Shown here: piece by piece, positions 36,111 to 47,463 of the stretch
Layout of the letters: each line of letters opens with the position of its first letter
Position numbering within the stretch: the first letter of the stretch is position 1
Source of the DNA: Tissierellales bacterium
GTDB taxonomy: Bacteria > Bacillota > Clostridia > Tissierellales > VENL01
NCBI GenBank assembly: GCA_028280805.1
Contig: JANQLB010000118.1
Coordinates: forward strand, 124,001-188,000
Direction of reading: 5' to 3'
Length of the DNA stretch: 64,000 nt
The notes under the pieces: generated by a model
Database searches by the model: none
Seen by the model: the letters and a program-made list of their open reading frames with translations, nothing else
What the model was told of the DNA's origin: nothing
Position numbers and translations under genes: made by a program

Positions 36111-37059
36111 GATTATTACATTCCTTATATTTAGATACAATACATACCCATTCACCCATAGTTACTATGTCTATTATTTGCATACTATTTTTTGTCAATA
36201 CATCTTCTACTATTTGTATTTTTTCTTTTATAATACCTGATGCAATAAATATACCATCCTTTTTTAGAACTTTATGTAAATCTTCAATAAGCTTTATTAT
36301 TATTTCAGCTATAATATTAGAAATTACTATATCTGACTTTTCATCAATTACGTCAACTAAATTTCCATGTCTAACTTCAACTATATTCTGAACTTCATTT
36401 GATATAATGTTCTCATTAGATACTTTTACAGAAACCTCATCCAAATCAACAGCTATAACGTTTTTAGCCCCAAGCTTTGCTGCTCCAATAGCTAATATTC
36501 CAGTACCACACCCTACATCTATTACATTATCATCTTGTTTAACATAATTTTCTAATTGTCTAAGACACATTATAGTTGTTTCATGCGTTCCAGTACCAAA
36601 TGCCATGCCCGGATCTAACTCTATTATAATTTCTTCATCATTTTTTATGTATTTTTCCCATGAAGGTTTAACTACAATTCTTTTTCCGATTTTCTTAGGT
36701 TTATAATGCTTTTTCCATGTGTAATTCCAATCTTCGTCGTTCACTTCTGATGTGGTAACTTCTCCTAATCCTTTATCAAGATCATATTGAGGTATTTTTT
36801 CAACATTTTGTCTTATTAATTCTACCTTATCTATTAAGTTTTCACCCTCAGGAAAATAACCTTTTACAATAACACCTTCAAAATTAGTTTTTAATAATTG
36901 TGGGTCTATGTAATCCCAGTCTTCCTCATTCTGAGACTTAATTAAAATATCGTTGGGATCTTCAATAACTAATCCTCCTACTCCTGCCTCATACATAATG
37001 TTGGATACAACTTCAACAGCTTCTGTAGTAGTTTTAATCTTTACCTCAATCCACTTCAT
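36103..37059 (-). CDS. prmA: ribosomal protein L11 methyltransferase
   Basis: The 318-residue enzyme trimethylates ribosomal protein L11. The SAM-binding motif VIDVGCGTGILAIGAAKLGA and the upstream ELDPGMAFGTGTHETT signature are clear. I start at MKWIEVKIKT (ATG at 37059, AAAGGATG upstream); the longer frame adds 15 residues. It follows dnaJ on the same strand with a hairpin between, the usual order in Firmicutes. Confidence 0.96.
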   Translation of the reverse strand: MKWIEVKIKTTTEAVEVVSNIMYEAGVGGLVIEDPNDILIKSQNEEDWDYIDPQLLKTNFEGVIVKGYFPEGENLIDKVELIRQNVEKIPQYDLDKGLGEVTTSEVNDEDWNYTWKKHYKPKKIGKRIVVKPSWEKYIKNDEEIIIELDPGMAFGTGTHETTIMCLRQLENYVKQDDNVIDVGCGTGILAIGAAKLGAKNVIAVDLDEVSVKVSNENIISNEVQNIVEVRHGNLVDVIDEKSDIVISNIIAEIIIKLIEDLHKVLKKDGIFIASGIIKEKIQIVEDVLTKNSMQIIDIVTMGEWVCIVSKYKECNNHE

Positions 37060-37147
37060 TAAACCACATCCTTTTTTAATTCTCAAAATAAGTATAATTC
37101 TCAATTATTATATCCTATATATTTGCAAAAAACCAGTAGTATAAGTA

Positions 37148-37177
37148 ATAATCACTCCAAAGCATTGGAGTGATTAT
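37148..37177 (-). terminator. hairpin after dnaJ
   Basis: ATAATCACTCCAA pairs with TTGGAGTGATTAT around a four-base loop, three bases beyond the dnaJ stop. The following T-run is weak, so it may be a partial terminator that lowers prmA-rsmE-mtaB expression or an RNA-stabilising element. Confidence 0.65.
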
Positions 37178-37180
37178 TGT

Positions 37181-38305
37181 CTATCCACCTAAGGCATCCT
37201 TTACTTTATCAAAAAAACCTTTCTTACTTTCATTAACATTTTCATCCGATTCTTTAGCAAACTGTCTAAGAAGTTCCTGTTGTCTTTCTGTCAGCTTCTG
37301 TGGAACTACTACTTTAACTTTTACATATTGGTCTCCCCTGCCGTGACCTCTAATATTTTGGATACCTTTACTTCTTAATCTAAATACGGTTCCAGACTGT
37401 GTTCCTGCAGGAATTGAGTATTTAACCTTCCCGTCTAAAGTCGGAACTTGAACCTCAGCTCCTAATGCTGCTTGAGCAAAACTTATAGAGTATTCACATA
37501 TAACATTATTCCCTTCTCTATGAAATATTTCATGGGGATTAACTTCAATATATATAAATAAGTCACCTCTAGCTCCGCCTTTTTCTCCCGGCTCACCTTC
37601 ACCTCTTAAAGGAATTACTGAGCCAGTATCAACTCCGGCTGGAATCTTAATATTTAATTTCTTAACTTTTTGCTCTTTACCTATTCCATGACAATGCGTA
37701 CATGGTGTGTCAATTTTTTCTCCTGTTCCATTACATTCTTCACATGTCCCTACCCTAACAAACTGACCAAAGGGAGTTTGCTGAGCATATTTTACTTCAC
37801 CTGTACCACTACATTTGCCACATGTTTTCTTGCTGGTTCCGGGCTTAGCTCCGCTGCCATTACAAGTTGAACAGTTCTCAGTACGTTTTATTTTCACTTC
37901 TTTTTCAACGCCAAAAGCTGCCTCTTCAAAATCAACGGTAATTCTATATTTTAAATCATCACCTTTTTTCGGACCAGACTTTCTTCTTCCACTAGAAAAG
38001 CCTCCGCCAAACATGTCAAATATATCCTCGAATATATCACCAAAACCCTGCTCAAAGCCTCCAAATCCACCAGCCTGACCATTAACTCCTTCATGACCAA
38101 ATCTATCATATCTAGCTTTTTTATTTGGGTCTTTTAATACCTCATAAGCTTCATTTACTTCCTTAAACCTCTGCTCAGCCTCTTTATTATCTGGATTTAA
38201 GTCTGGATGATATTGCTTTGCCAATTTTCTATATGACTTTTTTATATCATCCTCACTAGCATTTTTATCTAAACCTAAAACCTCATAATAATCTCTTTTA
38301 CTCAT
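37181..38305 (-). CDS. dnaJ: chaperone DnaJ
   Basis: The 374-residue cochaperone has the J-domain with the HPD motif (YHPDLNPDN, about 32-40), a Gly/Phe-rich linker ([12 protein letters not shown]), four CxxCxGxG zinc repeats ([32 protein letters not shown]) and the C-terminal substrate-binding domain. It stimulates the DnaK ATPase. It follows dnaK by 63 bases with a hairpin between them. Confidence 0.97.
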   Translation of the reverse strand: MSKRDYYEVLGLDKNASEDDIKKSYRKLAKQYHPDLNPDNKEAEQRFKEVNEAYEVLKDPNKKARYDRFGHEGVNGQAGGFGGFEQGFGDIFEDIFDMFGGGFSSGRRKSGPKKGDDLKYRITVDFEEAAFGVEKEVKIKRTENCSTCNGSGAKPGTSKKTCGKCSGTGEVKYAQQTPFGQFVRVGTCEECNGTGEKIDTPCTHCHGIGKEQKVKKLNIKIPAGVDTGSVIPLRGEGEPGEKGGARGDLFIYIEVNPHEIFHREGNNVICEYSISFAQAALGAEVQVPTLDGKVKYSIPAGTQSGTVFRLRSKGIQNIRGHGRGDQYVKVKVVVPQKLTERQQELLRQFAKESDENVNESKKGFFDKVKDALGG

Positions 38306-38327
38306 GATTTTTCACCACCTTTCATGA

Positions 38328-38362
38328 AAAAAGCAAAGCTAAATCCAAAGGATTTAGCTTTG
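38328..38362 (-). terminator. attenuator-like hairpin between dnaK and dnaJ
   Basis: On the minus strand CAAAGCTAAATCC pairs perfectly with GGATTTAGCTTTG around three bases and CTTTTTTC follows, a complete factor-independent terminator inside the operon, starting seven bases after the dnaK stop. It would give more dnaK than dnaJ message. Confidence 0.8.
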
Positions 38363-38368
38363 GTGATT

Positions 38369-40210
<1,842 letters not shown>

Positions 40211-40214
40211 CTAT

Positions 40215-40841
40215 TTATTTCTTGCATATTTTTACCATGCTTGGTCTTATAACTTTTTCTTTAAGCTTATAGCCTTTTTGAAATACTTCTACAACAGTAT
40301 CTTCATCATGTTCATCAGACTGTTCTTGTGCAACGCCATGATGAAAATTAGGATCAAATTTTTCATTTAGAGCTTTTATTTCCTCTAAACCTGATTTTTT
40401 TAAGGCATCAAAAAATTGATTGTAAATCATCTCAACACCTTGGTATAAAGAGCTGCCTTTTTCTTCTTTGGTCACACAAGACATTGCTCTTTCAAAATTA
40501 TCTAAAATCTCCAGCATCTGAGTAACTAATGACTCAGCAGCATAAGAATAAATAGATTCTTTTTCCTTATCTACCCTTCTCTTATAATTACTAAAGTCAG
40601 CCTTTAGCCTTAAATAAATATCATTTAATTCTTGAAGTTCTTTTTCCTTATTACAAAGCTCCTCTTGATATTCGTTACTCAAAGAATCTACATCAATATC
40701 TTCTTTCATGCTATCTTCTTTTGTTTCTGATTGGACAGCTTCCAAATTACTATCCTTCTCATCTTGTGGAATCTCATGGTTAACATTAGTTTTTTTATTT
40801 ATGGTCTCCATTTTTCCCTTTAAAATATTTCGTCTTGTCAT
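40215..40841 (-). CDS. grpE: nucleotide exchange factor GrpE
   Basis: The 208-residue protein has a long acidic, disordered N-terminus, a coiled-coil region (LCNKEKELQELNDIYLRLKAD) and the C-terminal beta-wing with the GrpE signature EVFQKGYKLKEKVIRPSMVKI. It releases ADP from DnaK. The start at 40841 is supported by GAGGTG; an internal ATG eleven codons in also has a purine-rich leader. It is the second gene of the heat-shock operon. Confidence 0.96.
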   Translation of the reverse strand: MTRRNILKGKMETINKKTNVNHEIPQDEKDSNLEAVQSETKEDSMKEDIDVDSLSNEYQEELCNKEKELQELNDIYLRLKADFSNYKRRVDKEKESIYSYAAESLVTQMLEILDNFERAMSCVTKEEKGSSLYQGVEMIYNQFFDALKKSGLEEIKALNEKFDPNFHHGVAQEQSDEHDEDTVVEVFQKGYKLKEKVIRPSMVKICKK

Positions 40842-40894
40842 GATTTCACCTCACATTAAAGCTAAATTAATCTTAATAACTTTATTACTATATG

Positions 40895-40920
40895 TAAGTG
40901 TAAACAAAAGTTTACACTTA
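40895..40920 (-). promoter_or_regulatory. intercistronic hairpin between hrcA and grpE
   Basis: TAAGTGTAAAC pairs perfectly with GTTTACACTTA around AAAA, six bases after the hrcA stop. There is no T-run, so it is unlikely to be a terminator. In Bacillus subtilis the dnaK-operon mRNA is processed between hrcA and grpE; this stem may serve the same mRNA processing or stability role. Confidence 0.55.
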
Positions 40921-40925
40921 AAAAG

Positions 40926-41972
40926 CTATCTTCCTAAATACCTATTATAATCATCCATATCTATAATCTCACTTAGTACCACTGCCAATGACTTAACAAC
41001 TGAAATTACCTTAGAATATTCCATTCGCGTTGGTCCAATAACTCCAATTTTTCCTATGGTTTTACCTTTGAAGCTGTAAGTTGCTGTTATAAGACTACAG
41101 TCTTTTATTTCATCATAACAGTTTTCTTTTCCAATTCTAATCTCTATATCATCATGCCCGGTATTAAGCAACATATCCAAAACAGAGCTTTTATTTTCAA
41201 TAAAGGAAATAAAAGCTTTTGCCTTATCTATATCACTATATTCTGGAAAATCAAAAATTTTTGTAACTCCATCCGAATAGAGATTGTCAGTCTTATGACT
41301 ATCTAAAGATTGATTTACTAAAGGAATTATATTCTTAATAGTTTTTCTGAATTTAAACATCTCATCTATAAGTGATTCTTCAATATCTTTATTTAGATCA
41401 CTTATATAATGACCTTTGATTCTTGAGTTTAAAAAATTGGAAATTTTATTTAACTGGTCATAAGATAAATTGTTGTCTATTCTGAGTAATGTATTCTTGA
41501 CTAATCCATTTTCAGTGACTATAACTACTAGCACCTTAGTTTTATCTACTGGAACAAGCTGAATATGCTTAATTTTACTTTCTTTTATTTGCGGAGCTAT
41601 AGCTAAAGATGTATAATTAGTTATTTTTGATAAGATTTTAGCTGAGCTTTGTAATATCCTATCGAATTCACCTATTTCTTCAAGAAGAAAATCCTTGATA
41701 GCTTCTATACTATTAAATTTAACATTGTCATTTTTTAGAAGTTTATCAACATAAAGCCTATATGCTTTATCCGAGGGAACTCTACCAGCAGAAGTATGAG
41801 GCTGGGTTAAGTAACCTAAATCTTCTAAATCCGCCATTTCATTTCTAATGGTAGCAGAACTTACACCAAGGCTGTATTTTTTTGAAATAAGTCTAGAACC
41901 GACAGGTTCAGCACAGGTTATATAGTTGTGGATAATTGCCTGTAATATCTTGAGTTTTCTTTCATCTAACAT
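40926..41972 (-). CDS. hrcA: heat-inducible transcription repressor HrcA
   Basis: The 348-residue repressor has an N-terminal winged helix (ILQAIIHNYITCAEPVGSRLISKKYSLGVSSATIRNEMADLEDLGYL) with the family signature SSATIRNEMADLE and LTQPHTSAGRVPSD. It binds CIRCE, an example of which lies 58 bases upstream, and depends on GroEL for activity in studied species. The ribosome-binding site is GAGGTGAT. It is the first gene of hrcA-grpE-dnaK-dnaJ. Confidence 0.97.
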   Translation of the reverse strand: MLDERKLKILQAIIHNYITCAEPVGSRLISKKYSLGVSSATIRNEMADLEDLGYLTQPHTSAGRVPSDKAYRLYVDKLLKNDNVKFNSIEAIKDFLLEEIGEFDRILQSSAKILSKITNYTSLAIAPQIKESKIKHIQLVPVDKTKVLVVIVTENGLVKNTLLRIDNNLSYDQLNKISNFLNSRIKGHYISDLNKDIEESLIDEMFKFRKTIKNIIPLVNQSLDSHKTDNLYSDGVTKIFDFPEYSDIDKAKAFISFIENKSSVLDMLLNTGHDDIEIRIGKENCYDEIKDCSLITATYSFKGKTIGKIGVIGPTRMEYSKVISVVKSLAVVLSEIIDMDDYNRYLGR

Positions 41973-42029
41973 ATTATTATCACCTCAACAGTTCAAAACC
42001 ATTAACCAATAATAACTATCTAACTGTTA

Positions 42030-42056
42030 TTAGCACTCTACGATGTCGAGTGCTAA
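42030..42056 (-). promoter_or_regulatory. CIRCE operator
   Basis: TTAGCACTC, nine bases, GAGTGCTAA: an exact match to the CIRCE consensus. It lies between the promoter at 42068-42096 and hrcA and should bind HrcA. Confidence 0.97.
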
Positions 42057-42067
42057 CTTCTGAATTT

Positions 42068-42096
42068 AAAATATCATTGTTATTAAATTTTGTCAA
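42068..42096 (-). promoter_or_regulatory. sigma-A promoter of the hrcA operon
   Basis: On the minus strand TTGACA (42096-42091) is 17 bases from TATTTT (42073-42068). The transcript would start at or just before the CIRCE element, as in other HrcA-regulated operons. Confidence 0.75.
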
Positions 42097-42148
42097 CACC
42101 TTTTTGCAAAAAAAATTATATTTTAACACTAGTCCTAAGCTTAATCCA

Positions 42149-43282
42149 TTATAATAACTCCATAAAAACTCTATTTGATAAATCTAAGCCTTTAGTAGTA
42201 AGTTTAACGGTATGGGAGTTATTAATCAACAGACTTTTACTATGCAGCATTTTTAGTTTATCTTCAAAAACTTTATTAATATCTATTCCAAATCTGTCCT
42301 TAAAATTATTCTTTTTTATACCATCAATTAATCTTAAGCCCAATATCATATATTCTGACATTTCTGTAGCTTTATCTATTATTTCTCTGTGGGTTACGGG
42401 CAGCTTAAGATTATCTAAATCATTAAAGTAATCTTTGAAGCTACCGGTATTTCCATATCTCTGTTGATTAATGTTAGAATGGGCTGACAATCCTATACCT
42501 ATATATGGCTTAACAGTCCAATAAAACATATTATGCTTACACTCATAACCTTTTTTTGCAAAGTTAGATATTTCATAATGCTTATATCTACTATCCTCTA
42601 GTAGTTCTATACCTTTATGATACATCAATCTCTCCTCATCTTCATTTGGTAGAGGTAATTGACTTCTTTTATTCATTTGATAAAAGTCGGTGCCTTCTTC
42701 TATTTTAAGACTATAGTAGGAAATATGTTCTACATCTAACGATATTACTTCATTTAATGTATTTATTACATCTTTTATACTCTGATTAGGAAGGTTAAAC
42801 ATTATATCAACGTTGATATTATTAAATCCATTATTTCTTAATAATCTATATGTCTCTAAGAAATCTTTTTTTGTATGAATTCTCCCAAGTTTAGATAATA
42901 TAGTGTCATCTAAGGATTGTACTCCAAGACTTAACCTATTTATCCCGACATCTTTATAGACAGTAAGCTTTTCTTTGTTTAAAGTTTTAGGATTAATTTC
43001 TATAGATATTTCCATTGCGTTATGCAGTTTAAGTCGTTTATTTAAGTAATTAAAAATATCTAAAATATACTTAGCATCAATATATGACGGAGTGCCGCCG
43101 CCAATAAATATGGTTTTAACTACGTAATCTTTCAGTATATGAGAATAAATATCTATTTCTATTTTTAGATATTTCAAATACTTATCTACTATATTATCTT
43201 GATTGGAGTATGAACAAAAATCACAATAGTAACACTTACTTTCACAAAAAGGTATATGGATATATATTGCAACTTCCTTCAT
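42149..43282 (-). CDS. hemW: radical-SAM heme chaperone HemW
   Basis: The 377-residue protein is of the HemN-like group with the motif CESKCYYCDFCSYS, which has the CxxxCxxC radical-SAM cluster ligands plus the F and extra Cys found in HemW (IHIPFCESKCYYCDF). It lacks the N-terminal extension and the active-site residues of true coproporphyrinogen oxidase HemN. It follows lepA by 54 bases and precedes hrcA, the standard Firmicute order. A role in heme insertion is inferred from characterised homologues. Confidence 0.92.
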   Translation of the reverse strand: MKEVAIYIHIPFCESKCYYCDFCSYSNQDNIVDKYLKYLKIEIDIYSHILKDYVVKTIFIGGGTPSYIDAKYILDIFNYLNKRLKLHNAMEISIEINPKTLNKEKLTVYKDVGINRLSLGVQSLDDTILSKLGRIHTKKDFLETYRLLRNNGFNNINVDIMFNLPNQSIKDVINTLNEVISLDVEHISYYSLKIEEGTDFYQMNKRSQLPLPNEDEERLMYHKGIELLEDSRYKHYEISNFAKKGYECKHNMFYWTVKPYIGIGLSAHSNINQQRYGNTGSFKDYFNDLDNLKLPVTHREIIDKATEMSEYMILGLRLIDGIKKNNFKDRFGIDINKVFEDKLKMLHSKSLLINNSHTVKLTTKGLDLSNRVFMELL

Positions 43283-43336
43283 TTTTCATCCTCCAATTTT
43301 AAAAAAATATAGGAGGTCCTTTTACAGAACTCCATT

Positions 43337-45148
43337 TTAATTTTCATCATATTTAAGAACAGTTAAGAAAGCTTCCTGTGGAACTTCTACATTTCCAACC
43401 TGTCTCATTCGTTTCTTTCCTTCTTTTTGTTTTTCTAAAAGCTTTTTCTTTCTAGTAATATCTCCACCGTAACACTTAGCCAAAACATCTTTCTTAAGTG
43501 CTCTAACCGTTTCTCTAGCAATTATTTTTGATCCTATAGACGCTTGAATAGGAATTGAAAATTGATGTCTTGGTATAACATCTTTAAGTTTTTCCGTAAT
43601 TACTCTTCCTCTTTCATATGCAGTTTCTTCATGAACAATCAATGAGAAGGCATCAACAAGCTCTTTGTTTATTAAAATGTCTAACTTAACAAGTTTAGAC
43701 CGCTTATATCCCTTTAGCTCATAATCCATCGAAGCATATCCTCTGGTTTTAGACTTAAGAGCATCAAAAAAATCATAAATAACCTCATTCAAAGGCATTT
43801 CATAGTTTATAGATACTCTGGTTTCTTCAAGATATTTCATGTCTTTGAAAATTCCTCGTCTCTTTTGGCATAAATCCATAATAGCACCTACATATTCAGT
43901 TGGAGACATGATATTAAGATTTACTATAGGTTCTTCCATATATTCAGTCTCTGATGGTTCTGGAAGGTTTGTAGGATTTTGAATTAATATTTCTGTGCCG
44001 TCACTCTTTTTAATTTTATATATAACGCTTGGTGCGGTGGTTATTATACTTAAATCAAATTCTCTTTCCAGTCTTTCCTGTATAATTTCCATATGCAAAA
44101 GCCCTAAAAATCCACACCTAAATCCAAAGCCAAGGGCAATAGAAGTTTCAGGTTCAAATACTAAAGCTGCATCGTTAACTTGTAGCTTTTCTAACGCATC
44201 TCTTACATTATTGTATTCTTCTCCTTCAGCAGGATATATACCACAATATACCATTGAAACAACGTTTTTATACCCCGGTAATGGTTTTTCAGTAGGTTTA
44301 AGAGCATCAGTTATAGTATCGCCGACTTTTGCATCTCTAACATTTTTCATACTTGCTGTTACATATCCTACGTCTCCAGCACTTAACTGATCTATAGCCA
44401 CCTTTTGCGGAGCCATAATACCAACTTCTGTTACTTCAAATTTCTTCCCGGTAGACATAAGCTGTATTTTCATTCCCTGCTTAATAGTTCCTTCCATAAC
44501 TCTTATATATGCTATAACTCCCTTGTAGCTATCATAAAACGAGTCAAAGATTAAAGCCTTCAATGGGTCATCTTTACTGCCTTTTGGAGCAGGTATCTTT
44601 TGAACTATATTCTCCAATACATCATCTATATTTATTCCATCTTTAGCTGAAATTAATGGAGCATCTTCACAATCTAAACCTATTAAATCTTCAACTTCTC
44701 TTTTAACTTCATCCGGTCTGGCACTAGGTAAATCAATTTTATTAATTACGGGAACTATCTCAAGATCTTGATCAATAGCTAAATAAACATTTGCCAAGGT
44801 CTGTGCCTCAACTCCTTGAGCTGCATCAACTACTAATAATGCTCCTTCACAAGCAGCTAAACTTCTGGAAACCTCATAATTAAAATCTACATGTCCCGGA
44901 GTATCTATCAAATTAAATATATACTCATTTCCATCATTAGCTTTATATATCAGCCTAGTGGTCTGTAGCTTAATTGTTATTCCTCTTTCTCTTTCCAAAT
45001 CCATATTATCTAATACTTGTTCTTTCATTTCTCTTTCAGTCAATAATCCGGTTTTCTGTATTAAACGGTCTGCTAAAGTAGATTTGCCGTGGTCAATATG
45101 TGCTATTATTGAAAAATTCCTTACTCTTTTTTGTCTGTCATTTACCAT
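43337..45148 (-). CDS. lepA: elongation factor 4 (LepA)
   Basis: The 603-residue translational GTPase has G1 AHIDHGKST, the G2/G3 region with DTPGHVDF, G4 NKIDLP, and the unique C-terminal LepA domain ending [15 protein letters not shown]. Length is normal. The ribosome-binding site is GGAGGAGG. It heads the hemW-hrcA heat-shock run. In Bacillus it lies close downstream of spoIIP; here spoIIP is about 16 kb away beyond an accessory block. Confidence 0.97.
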   Translation of the reverse strand: MVNDRQKRVRNFSIIAHIDHGKSTLADRLIQKTGLLTEREMKEQVLDNMDLERERGITIKLQTTRLIYKANDGNEYIFNLIDTPGHVDFNYEVSRSLAACEGALLVVDAAQGVEAQTLANVYLAIDQDLEIVPVINKIDLPSARPDEVKREVEDLIGLDCEDAPLISAKDGINIDDVLENIVQKIPAPKGSKDDPLKALIFDSFYDSYKGVIAYIRVMEGTIKQGMKIQLMSTGKKFEVTEVGIMAPQKVAIDQLSAGDVGYVTASMKNVRDAKVGDTITDALKPTEKPLPGYKNVVSMVYCGIYPAEGEEYNNVRDALEKLQVNDAALVFEPETSIALGFGFRCGFLGLLHMEIIQERLEREFDLSIITTAPSVIYKIKKSDGTEILIQNPTNLPEPSETEYMEEPIVNLNIMSPTEYVGAIMDLCQKRRGIFKDMKYLEETRVSINYEMPLNEVIYDFFDALKSKTRGYASMDYELKGYKRSKLVKLDILINKELVDAFSLIVHEETAYERGRVITEKLKDVIPRHQFSIPIQASIGSKIIARETVRALKKDVLAKCYGGDITRKKKLLEKQKEGKKRMRQVGNVEVPQEAFLTVLKYDEN

Positions 45149-45595
45149 ATATTTTTATCCTCCTCCATATGGAAGTAATCCTCATCAATTATAACATAAT
45201 AAGTAGTGGGATAAAAGATTTATCATATAATAATGTTGAAATCTTTAATAAAAAAACTGTACAATCTGTACACTTTCATTACATAATTTACACTATTCAT
45301 TGTTATCTTGATTATTGTCAAATATGTAATTTTTATTATTTCCTCTTACTACCAAAGGTAAAATGAAAATGCTTACGCACACCCTATAAGATTTAGGGCT
45401 TCTTATTGCAGAAGGTAAATGCGTTTCTGTGAAAGAATCGGATTCAGAATGTATTATTTGAAATGTTTTTATTTTGTATTTTTTCAGTTGCTGCTACAAT
45501 TGTACATCTGGTATAATGGTATTATTAAGTCACTTTATAGTAAGTATATAGCATTTTCTGTTATAGGATAAAAATACTGAGTAAAGGAGTTTTCA
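45149..45595. other. intergenic region of 447 bases at the accessory-block border
   Basis: This divergent region between lepA and the HxlR-type gene holds their promoters. A TATAAT box occurs near 45520. The stretch 45365-45460 is less AT-rich than its surroundings and includes CCCTATAAGATTTAGGG, but no supported gene was found, and it may be a relic of a rearrangement. Confidence 0.4.
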
Positions 45596-45943
45596 ATGAA
45601 CACAGAATCAAAATACAAGAATAAATATGATACTTGTCACTTAACATATGCCTTAAATATCATAGGTGGAAAATGGCGGCTCCCAATTCTTTGGACTCTC
45701 CATAAACATGACATTTTAAGATACAATCAATTGAAGCGATCAATTGAAGGAATCACAAATATGATGTTAACACAATCCTTAAAGGATTTAGAAGCCTATG
45801 GCATTATTCATCGTAAGCAATACATGGAGATACCTCCTAGAGTTGAATACTCATTGACAAAGGATGGTAAAGATTTAATTCCAGCTTTGATAGCGTTAGC
45901 CAAATGGGGAAAACATATTAATGAAAAAAATAAGTGTGATTAA
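45596..45943 (+). CDS. HxlR-family winged-helix regulator
   Basis: The 115-residue protein matches the HxlR/HypR family: CHLTYALNIIGGKWRLPILW (Cys14 at the position used for redox sensing in HypR-type members), RYNQLKRSIEGITNMMLTQSLKDLE and a wing with PPRVEYSLTKDGKDLIP. The ribosome-binding site is AAAGGAG. HxlR regulators usually control a divergent oxidoreductase gene; none is present, as lepA is divergent and an acetyltransferase is convergent. It may be an orphan left by rearrangement. Confidence 0.93.
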   Translation: MNTESKYKNKYDTCHLTYALNIIGGKWRLPILWTLHKHDILRYNQLKRSIEGITNMMLTQSLKDLEAYGIIHRKQYMEIPPRVEYSLTKDGKDLIPALIALAKWGKHINEKNKCD

Positions 45944-46014
45944 GTTTTTACTTAATATTTATCCGATAGCTTACAATTCTAATACTCCCCCTTGTAAACC
46001 TATAAAAAATATCC

Positions 46015-46533
46015 TTAAATATTTCTTAGAACAGTAATAAAGCCATCTAATATTTTATGAGATTCATTGAAGCCCTTACGTTTGTAAAAATTAAGAGCAT
46101 CATCATTACCATCAGAAACGAAAATAAATAAATCTTTAACGTTTAATTTATTTAGCCACTCCATACCTTCATTAAATAGTCGTGTTCCAATACCAATACC
46201 TCTATACTCTTCTCTTATAAAAAATTGAGATAAACAACCCACCTGATCTTCAACTGAATTCATGTCAAAGAAGGTTGCAAAATCACTATCATAAACTTCT
46301 TTTGATGACAAATTACAGTAAACATATCCAACAACTTTGTCATTAGCTTTAGCTACCATAATAAAATTTTGATCGGCCTTTTCTAGTGAAGATAGAAATC
46401 GTGTTTGGAATGACATCGAATCAAACCTTTCTGGTGTAATTCTGGTTTTACTTTTTTGATATCCCATCAATTCATTACATAGTAATTCTACTAAATATGC
46501 ATCTTCTTCCCTAATAATTTCGTACTTTATCAT
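46015..46533 (-). CDS. GNAT-family N-acetyltransferase
   Basis: The 172-residue protein has the acetyl-CoA-binding motif A REEYRGIGIGTRLFNEGMEW (about 108-127) and the C-terminal DDALNFYKRKGF segment of GNAT enzymes. Acceptor unknown. The ribosome-binding site is AAGGAGGT. It is a single gene in the accessory block between the HxlR-type gene and pflA. Confidence 0.9.
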   Translation of the reverse strand: MIKYEIIREEDAYLVELLCNELMGYQKSKTRITPERFDSMSFQTRFLSSLEKADQNFIMVAKANDKVVGYVYCNLSSKEVYDSDFATFFDMNSVEDQVGCLSQFFIREEYRGIGIGTRLFNEGMEWLNKLNVKDLFIFVSDGNDDALNFYKRKGFNESHKILDGFITVLRNI

Positions 46534-46677
46534 GTCTTTGACCTCCTTGATAAATTAGATTAATTTAATTGTATCAGTTAGTCTAAATATGACAAGTATG
46601 CAATATTTTATGATTAAGGCAGATTTTACTGAGTATTAGATCTAATCAGCAATTACTAATGTTTTGTGAACTTTGGT

Positions 46678-46713
46678 GAAAAAGCCGAAGCAGATTATCT
46701 CCACTTCGGCTTT
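46678..46713 (-). terminator. terminator of the pflB-pflA operon
   Basis: On the minus strand AAAGCCGAAG pairs with CTTCGGCTTT and TTTCACC follows. It begins 12 bases after the pflA stop. Confidence 0.85.
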
Positions 46714-46724
46714 ACTCATGTATT

Positions 46725-47432
46725 CTATTCATTAAGAGCTCTATTCAATTCTTCCATAGTTTTAGAACTTGGCTCATAAGTATCTTCCAGTTCATATTTT
46801 AGACCAAGCTCAGCCCATTTATATTCTCCCATTTTATGAAAGGGAAGAAGTTCAACCTTGGAAATATTTGAATACTTAGCTTTGATAGCATTGATCTTAT
46901 CAATTTCCTCAAACTTATCTGTGAAGCTTGGTACAACGACAAGACGAAGCCAAACTTCAACGCCGTGTTTATCAGCCAATTCTAAAGTTTTATAAAAATA
47001 GTCTATCTTTACGCCTGTAAGCATCTTATACATTTGCGGATCAGTTGATTTCACGTCGAGAAGCAGCAAATCTGTATACTTAAGAACAGTCTCAACAAGC
47101 TCAGGAGATGAGACTCCTGAGGTATCAAGAGCAGTGTGTAAGTCATGCTCCTTTGCTTTTTTGAATAAATCTGCCACAAACTCGGCCTGCATGAGGGGTT
47201 CACCACCAGATACTGTAAGTCCTCCACCGGTATTTCTCATAAAAACCTTGTATCTGCTGATTTTTTCAATCAGATCCTCAGAGGTTGTTTCTTGTCCTTT
47301 ATCAGGTGCCCAGGTGTCAGGATTATGACAGTATTTGCATCTGAGTGGGCAGCCTTGCATAAATACGACAAATCGTATGCCCGGACCATCTACTGCACCG
47401 CAAGTCTCATATGAATGTAAAAAACCTTTCAT
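46725..47432 (-). CDS. pflA: pyruvate formate-lyase-activating enzyme
   Basis: The 235-residue radical-SAM enzyme installs the glycyl radical on PFL. The CPLRCKYCHNPDTW motif carries the CxxxCxxC cluster ligands, and GGGLTVSGGEPL follows. It is directly downstream of pflB (31-base gap) on the same strand. Base composition is visibly richer in G and C than neighbouring genes. The ribosome-binding site is AGGAGTGA. Confidence 0.97.
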   Translation of the reverse strand: MKGFLHSYETCGAVDGPGIRFVVFMQGCPLRCKYCHNPDTWAPDKGQETTSEDLIEKISRYKVFMRNTGGGLTVSGGEPLMQAEFVADLFKKAKEHDLHTALDTSGVSSPELVETVLKYTDLLLLDVKSTDPQMYKMLTGVKIDYFYKTLELADKHGVEVWLRLVVVPSFTDKFEEIDKINAIKAKYSNISKVELLPFHKMGEYKWAELGLKYELEDTYEPSSKTMEELNRALNE

Positions 47433-47463
47433 AGATATTCACTCCTATCACATAATCGTGAGA

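Noticed and set aside
45418-45570. 51-codon frame before the HxlR-type gene
   Set aside because: No ribosome-binding site and composition dominated by A/T-driven Phe, Leu and Tyr; it covers the likely promoter.
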